45,240 bases of DNA from Rhodocyclaceae bacterium (lineage in GTDB: Bacteria; Pseudomonadota; Gammaproteobacteria; Burkholderiales; Rhodocyclaceae): positions 37,616 through 82,855 of the forward strand of contig RXJP01000039.1 in NCBI GenBank assembly GCA_003963315.1. The letters are read 5' to 3'. A program made the position numbers and the translations under genes. Shown here piece by piece: positions 39,961-45,240 of the stretch; the first letter of the stretch is position 1, and each line of letters begins with the position of its first letter. Below the pieces are notes generated by a model. The model saw only the letters and a list, made by a program, of their open reading frames with translations. It ran no database searches and had not been told where the DNA came from.

Positions 39961-42053
39961 GGTTGGGTATTACCGTGGCGGTGGCCGTACTTGGGGCCAT
40001 CCTGCTTTTCCTCTTGGCGTCCGCCACTTCCAATACCGATCTGTTCGCCCGCCATTACGCCTTGCTGGTGGGCATCAACGTGGCCATCGCCCTGGCCTTG
40101 CTGGGCCTGGTCGGCATGCAGTTGCGCAGCCTGTGGCGGGAATACCGACAGCAGGTTTTCGGCTCCCGCCTCAAGACCCGTTTGCTGCTGATGCTGGCAT
40201 TGATGGCGGTGCTGCCCGGGGCCCTGGTGTACGGCGTGTCCATGCAATTCGCCGTGCGCAGTATCGATTCCTGGTTCGATGTACGGGTGGACAGCGCCCT
40301 GGAAGGCGGCTTGGAGCTGGGCCGCAATGTCCTGGGCAGCCTCCAGTCCGACCTGCGCGGCAAGGCCCGTTCCATGTCCCTCGACCTGGCCGACGGCGAT
40401 GTCAGCCTGACCCGGCTCAACCGGCTGCGGGAGCAGGCCGGCGTCGGCAGCGCCACCCTGTTCAACGCCAGCGGTCAGGTGCTGGCATACAGCAGCGCCG
40501 GTGACATGGGCAGCCTCTTGCCGCCGCTGCCATCCGGTTCGCAGTTTCGCCAGGCGCGGCAAAGCCGGGGCAGCACTTGGGTGGAGGGTGATGCTGCCCA
40601 GGGCATGACGGTGTACGTGCTGTTGCCCATGGTGGCGGGATTCGGCCAGGAGACCTTCCTGCAATTGACCCAACCCGTATCCAGCGCCGTGGCCAAGAGC
40701 GCCGACAGTGTTGAATCGGCCTACCGCGATTATCAGGGGCTGCAACTGGGCCGGGACAGCCTCAAGCGCATCTACACCCTGACCCTCACCATTACCCTGT
40801 TGATGGCCTTGTTCGCCGCCGTCGCCTTGGCCTTCTTCCTGGCCCGTCGCCTGGCCCAGCCGCTGCTGATCCTGGCTGAAGGCACCCGGGCGGTGGCGGC
40901 CGGGGACTTCACGCCCCGGGCCACCGTATCCAGCCGGGATGAACTGGGGGTGCTGACCCATTCCTTCAACCAGATGACCACGCAATTGGCCGATGCCCGG
41001 CAGGAAACCGAACGTCATCGGGGCGCCCTGGAGGAAGCCCGGGCGTATCTGGAAAGCGTACTGGCCAACCTGTCCGCCGGCGTGCTGGCCTTCGACCGCG
41101 ACTTCCGCCTGCGGGCGGCCAACCGCGGCGCCGTCCAGATCCTGGCCGACGACCTGGCCCACTTCGAAGATGCGGCGCTGGTCGACTGGCCGCGGCAGCA
41201 GGTATTCGCCCAGGCGGTGTTGCAGGCCTTCCGGGAGAAGGGCGCCGAATGGAACCTGGAACTGGAACTGGAAGGCCCCAAGGGCGACCCCAAGACTCTG
41301 CTGGTGCGCGGTTCCTCCCTACCCGGCGGCGGGGGTTATGTGGTGGTATTCGACGACATCACGCAACTCATCTCGGCCCAGCGCTCCGCCGCCTGGGGCG
41401 AAGTGGCGCGCCGCCTCGCCCATGAGATCAAGAACCCCTTGACGCCCATCCAGCTCTCCGCCGAGCGCCTGGAAATGAAGTTGATGGACAAGCTGGAAGG
41501 CGTCGACAAGGACATGCTGCATCGGTCCACGCGCACCATCGTCAACCAGGTGGAGGCCATGAAGAACATGGTCAACGATTTCCGCGACTACGCCCGACTG
41601 CCGCCGCCGGTGCTGACCACCGTGGACCTCAATGAGTTGATCCGGGAAGTCCTTGGGCTCTATGAAACCGCCAAGGCGCGGGTGATGGCGGAACTCGATC
41701 CGCAACTGCCGCCGGTTCGGGCGGACGGTGGGCAACTGCGCCAGGTGATCCACAACCTGCTGGCCAACGCCCAGGATGCCGTGGCGGAAGTGGATAGCCC
41801 CTGCCAGGTGCACATTCACACCCGCCTGGAAGGTGGGCGCGCCGTGCTGAAGATCAGCGACAACGGCCCCGGTTTTCCGCCCAACACGCTGTCCAAGGCC
41901 TTCGAGCCCTACGTCACCACCAAGGCCAAGGGCACGGGGTTGGGGCTGGCCATCGTCAAGAAAATAGTAGATGAACACAATGGCGAGGTACGTCTCGCCA
42001 ACCGGGAGGAAGGCGGTGCGGAAGTGGCAATCCGTCTGCCTTTGGCAGCGTGA
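39957..42053 (+). CDS. NtrY-like membrane sensor histidine kinase
   Basis: A 698-residue sensor kinase. Three N-terminal helices lie at about residues 5-25, 38-58 and 75-100, followed by an extracytoplasmic region, a fourth helix ([19 protein letters not shown]), a HAMP domain, a PAS domain ([19 protein letters not shown]) and the kinase. The phosphorylated residue is His489 in [20 protein letters not shown], and the ATPase boxes are [20 protein letters not shown] and [13 protein letters not shown]. The layout matches NtrY, which in other bacteria responds to redox or nitrogen status. It is coupled to DUF4390 and followed 33 bases later by its likely partner regulator. Confidence 0.93.
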   Translation: MRLGITVAVAVLGAILLFLLASATSNTDLFARHYALLVGINVAIALALLGLVGMQLRSLWREYRQQVFGSRLKTRLLLMLALMAVLPGALVYGVSMQFAVRSIDSWFDVRVDSALEGGLELGRNVLGSLQSDLRGKARSMSLDLADGDVSLTRLNRLREQAGVGSATLFNASGQVLAYSSAGDMGSLLPPLPSGSQFRQARQSRGSTWVEGDAAQGMTVYVLLPMVAGFGQETFLQLTQPVSSAVAKSADSVESAYRDYQGLQLGRDSLKRIYTLTLTITLLMALFAAVALAFFLARRLAQPLLILAEGTRAVAAGDFTPRATVSSRDELGVLTHSFNQMTTQLADARQETERHRGALEEARAYLESVLANLSAGVLAFDRDFRLRAANRGAVQILADDLAHFEDAALVDWPRQQVFAQAVLQAFREKGAEWNLELELEGPKGDPKTLLVRGSSLPGGGGYVVVFDDITQLISAQRSAAWGEVARRLAHEIKNPLTPIQLSAERLEMKLMDKLEGVDKDMLHRSTRTIVNQVEAMKNMVNDFRDYARLPPPVLTTVDLNELIREVLGLYETAKARVMAELDPQLPPVRADGGQLRQVIHNLLANAQDAVAEVDSPCQVHIHTRLEGGRAVLKISDNGPGFPPNTLSKAFEPYVTTKAKGTGLGLAIVKKIVDEHNGEVRLANREEGGAEVAIRLPLAA

Positions 42054-42086
42054 AGGCAATCAATAAGGAAGCGCAGGGAAAGCACC

Positions 42087-43319
42087 ATGGCAAAAATTCT
42101 GGTCGTTGATGATGAAGTCGGCATTCGCGAACTGCTTTCGGAAATCCTTCGCGATGAAGGCCACGATGTGCAGTTGGCGGAAAATGCCGCCGCCGCCCGG
42201 GCCGCCCGGGGCGCGGGGCGGCCCGACCTGGTGCTGCTCGACATCTGGATGCCCGATACCGATGGCGTAAGCCTGCTCAAAGAGTGGGCGGCCTCCGGCC
42301 AGCTCACCATGCCGGTGGTGATGATGTCCGGCCACGCCACCATCGACACCGCGGTGGAGGCCACCAAGATCGGTGCCGTGGGCTTCCTGGAAAAACCCAT
42401 CGGCATGCAAAAACTATTGGGAGCGGTGAAGCAGGCCCTGGACAATGTGCGGCGTCCTGTGGCCGGCCTTTCCCTGGCGGCCTTTCCCCGCTCCACCGCC
42501 CTCAAGGATCTGAAAAAGCGCCTGGACCAGGTGGCCGCCGGCAGTTCGGCCCTGCTGCTGCGTTCGGCCCCGGGCGGCATCGTCGAACTGGCGGCGCGCA
42601 GCCTGTTGGCCTCGGGCCGGGCCTGGATCGACCTGGCGGCGGATTCCAATCCCATTACCCTGGAAGCCCTGGAGGCCGCCGTCGGCGGTGTGCTCTATGT
42701 GGAAGAGCTGACCCGGCTCAAGGGCTTGCAACAAAAGAACCTGCTGTTCGCCGCCGAGCGTCTGGAAAAGAGCAAGTTGCACCTGGTGGTGGGCACCGAG
42801 GCCGATGCGGCGACCCTGGCCGCCCACGGTTGGGACGAGGCCTTGCTGGCCCGCATCTTCCCCGGCCGGCTCGGCCTGCCGGCCCTGGTGGAACTGCGTG
42901 ACGACATTCCCGATATCGCCTCCCATCTTCTGGTGCAGTTGGTGGAGGCCGAACAGGTGGCCCTGCGCCGTCTTTCCGTGGCCGCCCAAAACGCCCTGCG
43001 CCAGCACCATTGGCCGGGCGGTTACGCCGAGCTGCGGGCGGCGATCAAGTCCCTGGCCCTGTCCGCCCTGACCGACGAAATCGAAGCCGAGGATGTGTAT
43101 CGCCTGATCACGCCGGCCAATGGCGGCAATGTCACCCCCGGAGGCTTCTCCGCGGAAATGCTGGAACTGCCCCTGCGGGAGGCGCGGGAAATGTTCGAAC
43201 GCATTTATTTCGAATACCACCTCAATGCCGACGGCAGCAACATGACTCGTCTGGCCGAGAAGACCGGCCTCGAACGTACCCACCTGTACCGGAAATTGAA
43301 GGATCTGGGCCTGCGGTAA
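42087..43319 (+). CDS. NtrX-like response regulator with a degenerate central AAA+ domain
   Basis: A 410-residue regulator. The receiver domain is intact: Asp8 and Asp9, phosphorylation site Asp52 (LLDIWMPDTDG), and the lysine in FLEKPIG. The C-terminus is a Fis-type helix-turn-helix (NMTRLAEKTGLERTHLYRKL). The central region aligns in layout with NtrC-type ATPases but lacks the expected motifs: the Walker A loop is replaced by LLLRSAPGGIVELAARSLL, no GAFTGA loop for sigma-54 contact is present, and the domain is shortened. It should therefore not activate sigma-54 promoters and probably acts as a DNA-binding repressor or sigma-70 regulator under control of the upstream kinase. Confidence 0.9.
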   Translation: MAKILVVDDEVGIRELLSEILRDEGHDVQLAENAAAARAARGAGRPDLVLLDIWMPDTDGVSLLKEWAASGQLTMPVVMMSGHATIDTAVEATKIGAVGFLEKPIGMQKLLGAVKQALDNVRRPVAGLSLAAFPRSTALKDLKKRLDQVAAGSSALLLRSAPGGIVELAARSLLASGRAWIDLAADSNPITLEALEAAVGGVLYVEELTRLKGLQQKNLLFAAERLEKSKLHLVVGTEADAATLAAHGWDEALLARIFPGRLGLPALVELRDDIPDIASHLLVQLVEAEQVALRRLSVAAQNALRQHHWPGGYAELRAAIKSLALSALTDEIEAEDVYRLITPANGGNVTPGGFSAEMLELPLREAREMFERIYFEYHLNADGSNMTRLAEKTGLERTHLYRKLKDLGLR

Positions 43320-43384
43320 GGCGGATAAGGCAGTGGCGGGCGTAAAATCCCGCCCCTTGTCCAACCCTCTTCCGGAAGCGCCCC

Positions 43385-44443
43385 ATGGCCCGCCCCAAGA
43401 ACGACACCTTCCTCCGCGCCCTGCTGCGGGAACCCGTTGAGTACACGCCCCTGTGGCTGATGCGCCAGGCCGGCCGCTACCTGCCGGAGTATTGCGAGAC
43501 CCGTAAGCGCGCCGGCAGCTTTCTGCAATTGTGCAAATCGCCGGCCCTGGCCTGCGAAGTGACCCTGCAACCCTTGGCCCGTTACGATCTGGACGCGGCC
43601 ATCCTGTTTTCCGACATCCTCACCGTGCCAGACGCCATGGGCCTGGGCCTTTACTTCGCCGAGGGCGAGGGCCCCAAGTTCGAGCGTCCCCTGCGGGAGG
43701 AATGGGCGATCCGCGATCTGGAAGCGCCGGATCCCAATGTGCACCTGCGTTATGTGATGGATGCCGTGGCGGAGATCCGCCGCGCCCTGGACAACTCGGT
43801 GCCCCTCATCGGTTTTTCCGGCAGCCCCTTTACCCTGGCCTGCTACATGGTGGAAGGCGGCGGTTCCGACGATTTCCGCACGGTGAAGACCATGCTCTAC
43901 AGCCGGCCCGATCTGCTGCACCGGATACTGAAGGTGAACGCCGAGGCGGTGACCAGCTACCTCAATGCCCAGATCGAAAGCGGTGCCCAGGCCGTGCAGA
44001 TCTTCGACACCTGGGGCGGCGCCCTTTCCGCGGCGGCTTATAAAGAATTTTCCCTGCAATACATGGAACAGATCGTCGCTGGCCTGAAGAAGACCCAGGA
44101 CGGCGAGCGCGTGCCTTGCATCGTCTTCACCAAGGGCGGTGGCCAGTGGCTGGAAGACATCGCCGCCATCGGCTGCGATGCGGTGGGCCTGGACTGGACC
44201 ACCGATCTGGCGGCTGCCCGGCGCCGGGTCGGCGACAAGGTGGCGCTGCAAGGCAACCTCGATCCCTTCAGCCTGTTCGCGACCCCCGAGGCGGTGGCGG
44301 CGGAAGCGCGCCGCGTGCTGGACAGCTATGGCGAAGGTAGCGGCCATGTGTTCAATCTCGGCCACGGCATCAACCAGTTCACCCCGCCCGAAAATGTGGC
44401 GGTGCTGGTGGATACGGTGCATAAACACAGCAGGAAAAATTAA
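43385..44443 (+). CDS. hemE: Uroporphyrinogen decarboxylase
   Basis: A 352-residue cytoplasmic enzyme that converts uroporphyrinogen III to coproporphyrinogen III in heme synthesis. [19 protein letters not shown] holds the substrate-binding arginines, and [20 protein letters not shown] contains the catalytic Asp. [19 protein letters not shown] and FDTWGGALS are further signatures, and [16 protein letters not shown] closes the site. The ATG at 43385 gives the normal length; GGAAG lies a few bases upstream. It follows the NtrX-like gene after 65 bases. Confidence 0.96.
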   Translation: MARPKNDTFLRALLREPVEYTPLWLMRQAGRYLPEYCETRKRAGSFLQLCKSPALACEVTLQPLARYDLDAAILFSDILTVPDAMGLGLYFAEGEGPKFERPLREEWAIRDLEAPDPNVHLRYVMDAVAEIRRALDNSVPLIGFSGSPFTLACYMVEGGGSDDFRTVKTMLYSRPDLLHRILKVNAEAVTSYLNAQIESGAQAVQIFDTWGGALSAAAYKEFSLQYMEQIVAGLKKTQDGERVPCIVFTKGGGQWLEDIAAIGCDAVGLDWTTDLAAARRRVGDKVALQGNLDPFSLFATPEAVAAEARRVLDSYGEGSGHVFNLGHGINQFTPPENVAVLVDTVHKHSRKN

Positions 44444-44783
44444 AAAGATTCCTCGCCAAAACCCTTGACAAGCCATTTCAGCCGCACGGTTACAGGGCCT
44501 GGGGCAACTACGGCGGGGATTGACTTATGCACAGAATTGGGGAGATCGGCTTCTGAGGGCATTATTACCCGAGCCGATTTGGGGCGTATTTCATAACCCA
44601 ATGATTAAAAAGACATTTATGGGTGATGAATTGTTGCGCACTTTAGGGTTTCGCCTTGCCCCACCGGCACTTAGCATCGCTTGCGGTGCACAATTCACAA
44701 AGTTATCCACAGAATTTGTGGGCAACTCAGAAGTCCTTTCCTAGCAGTAAGTTAGGCGTAAAAGACAAAGTGAAGTCGAGTTA
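44444..44783 (+). promoter_or_regulatory. hemE-priA intergenic region with two consensus DnaA boxes
   Basis: This 340-base gap is clearly AT-richer than its flanks and has no supported gene. Two perfect DnaA boxes (TTATNCACA) lie on the plus strand, TTATGCACA at 44525-44533 and TTATCCACA at 44703-44711. A weaker reverse-type box, TGTGGGCAA, lies at 44717-44725 with two mismatches. A possible -35 TTGACA at 44465-44470 has GTTACA 18 bases further on. It may hold the priA promoter with DnaA control, or be a DnaA-binding reservoir. Confidence 0.6.
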
Positions 44784-45240
44784 ATGACTGCAAGCCCTTC
44801 ATGCCCCTCAAGCATTGTGCGCGTGGCCTTGGATGTACCCTTGCCCAGGCTGTTCGATTACCGTGTGGAGCAGGCGCTACAGGGCGATGAAGTCGGCCTG
44901 CGGGTGAGGGTGCCTTTTGGCCGCGGCGAAAAAATCGGTGTCGTCGTTGCCCTGGCCGAGGCCAGCGACCAGCCCGTGGATAAACTGAAAACAGTGACAG
45001 AGGTGCTGCGGGACATGCCGCCCCTGCCCGCCGATTGGATCGCCCTCACCGAGTTCTGCGCCCGTTATTACCAGCATCCCTTGGGCGAGGTGATGAACTT
45101 CGCTTTGCCCCCCATGCTGCGCAAGGGTAAGCTGCCCCGGCCGCGGAAGGACAAGCCCGTCAAGGACACGTCGTCGCCGCCCAAGCCTACCCTCTCGGCA
45201 GAGCAACAACGGGCGGTGGCCGCCATCGTCGGCGCCCGTG
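44784..45240 (+). CDS. priA: Primosomal protein N' PriA, N-terminal part
   Basis: The first 152 codons of the replication-restart helicase PriA, cut by the window end. The translation begins MTASPSCPSSIVRVALDVPL, followed by PRLFDYRV and RVRVPFGRGEKIGVVVAL, the conserved 3'-OH-binding fold of PriA. FCARYYQHPLGEVMNFALPP leads into the linker, and SAEQQRAVAAI begins the helicase core. The ATG at 44784 gives the normal family start. PriA reloads the replisome at stalled forks; the DnaA boxes upstream are notable for a replication gene. Confidence 0.93.
   Translation, partial: MTASPSCPSSIVRVALDVPLPRLFDYRVEQALQGDEVGLRVRVPFGRGEKIGVVVALAEASDQPVDKLKTVTEVLRDMPPLPADWIALTEFCARYYQHPLGEVMNFALPPMLRKGKLPRPRKDKPVKDTSSPPKPTLSAEQQRAVAAIVGAR

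Noticed and set aside
44520-44744. A 74-codon frame in the hemE-priA gap
   Set aside because: No recognisable features and no clear ribosome binding site; it contains both DnaA boxes, which better explain the sequence.

Overview
The window is a GC-rich chromosomal segment of a betaproteobacterium, most likely of the Rhodocyclales or a near relative. That placement is inferred from gene orders common in that class: pilT-pilU beside yggS-proC-yggT-yggU; rsmB, DUF4390, an NtrY-type kinase and an NtrX-type regulator; pilG-pilI-pilJ-chpA; thiD-thiE-hemL; hemE-priA. No tRNA, rRNA, CRISPR array or insertion-sequence transposase was recognised.

Layout. 1-5730: the first codons of a probable universal stress protein, a small periplasmic cytochrome c, and a complete branched-chain amino-acid ABC transporter (binding lipoprotein, LivH, LivM, LivG, LivF). 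5753-9962: a ferredoxin-type flavin reductase with a small Cys-rich partner, an SDR protein, a HemJ-like membrane protein, an RlmL-like RNA methyltransferase and a CBS-domain protein. 10237-13377: a chemotaxis cluster with a separate Aer-type PAS protein overlapping a membrane chemoreceptor (a CetB/CetA-like pair) and a convergent soluble receptor; both receptors end in a zinc-binding CZB domain. 13557-15870: the retraction motors PilU and PilT. 15966-20434: YggS, ProC, YggT, YggU, an HD-GYP protein with a zinc-finger start, an HMA-like small protein and a TMEM175-type channel.

20490-24106 is foreign in character. It is an array of four integron gene cassettes, all read on the minus strand, with attC sites whose R'' and R' core boxes match cassette by cassette, and with no integrase gene in the window (a CALIN-type array). 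The cargo looks nuclease- or defence-like: two proteins with RX4H motifs of HEPN type, one GIY-YIG-like protein and one zinc-ribbon membrane protein. One attC has collapsed to 19 bp, apparently welding two cassettes together.

24398-34475: a frameshifted MFS transporter, a DUF374 acyltransferase, and the type IV pilus chemosensory genes chpA, pilJ, pilI and pilG. pilH is not in its usual place. 34580-45240: ThiD, ThiE, HemL, a bacteriohemerythrin, RsmB, a DUF4390 protein, an NtrY-like kinase, an NtrX-like regulator whose central ATPase domain has lost its catalytic motifs, HemE, a DnaA-box-bearing intergenic region and the start of PriA.

Four kinds of short dispersed inverted repeat are scattered between genes. 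One copy lies in frame inside chpA and is translated. The strongest candidates for something new are the cassette array and its cargo, the translated repeat, the split energy-taxis receptor and the NtrX-like regulator.
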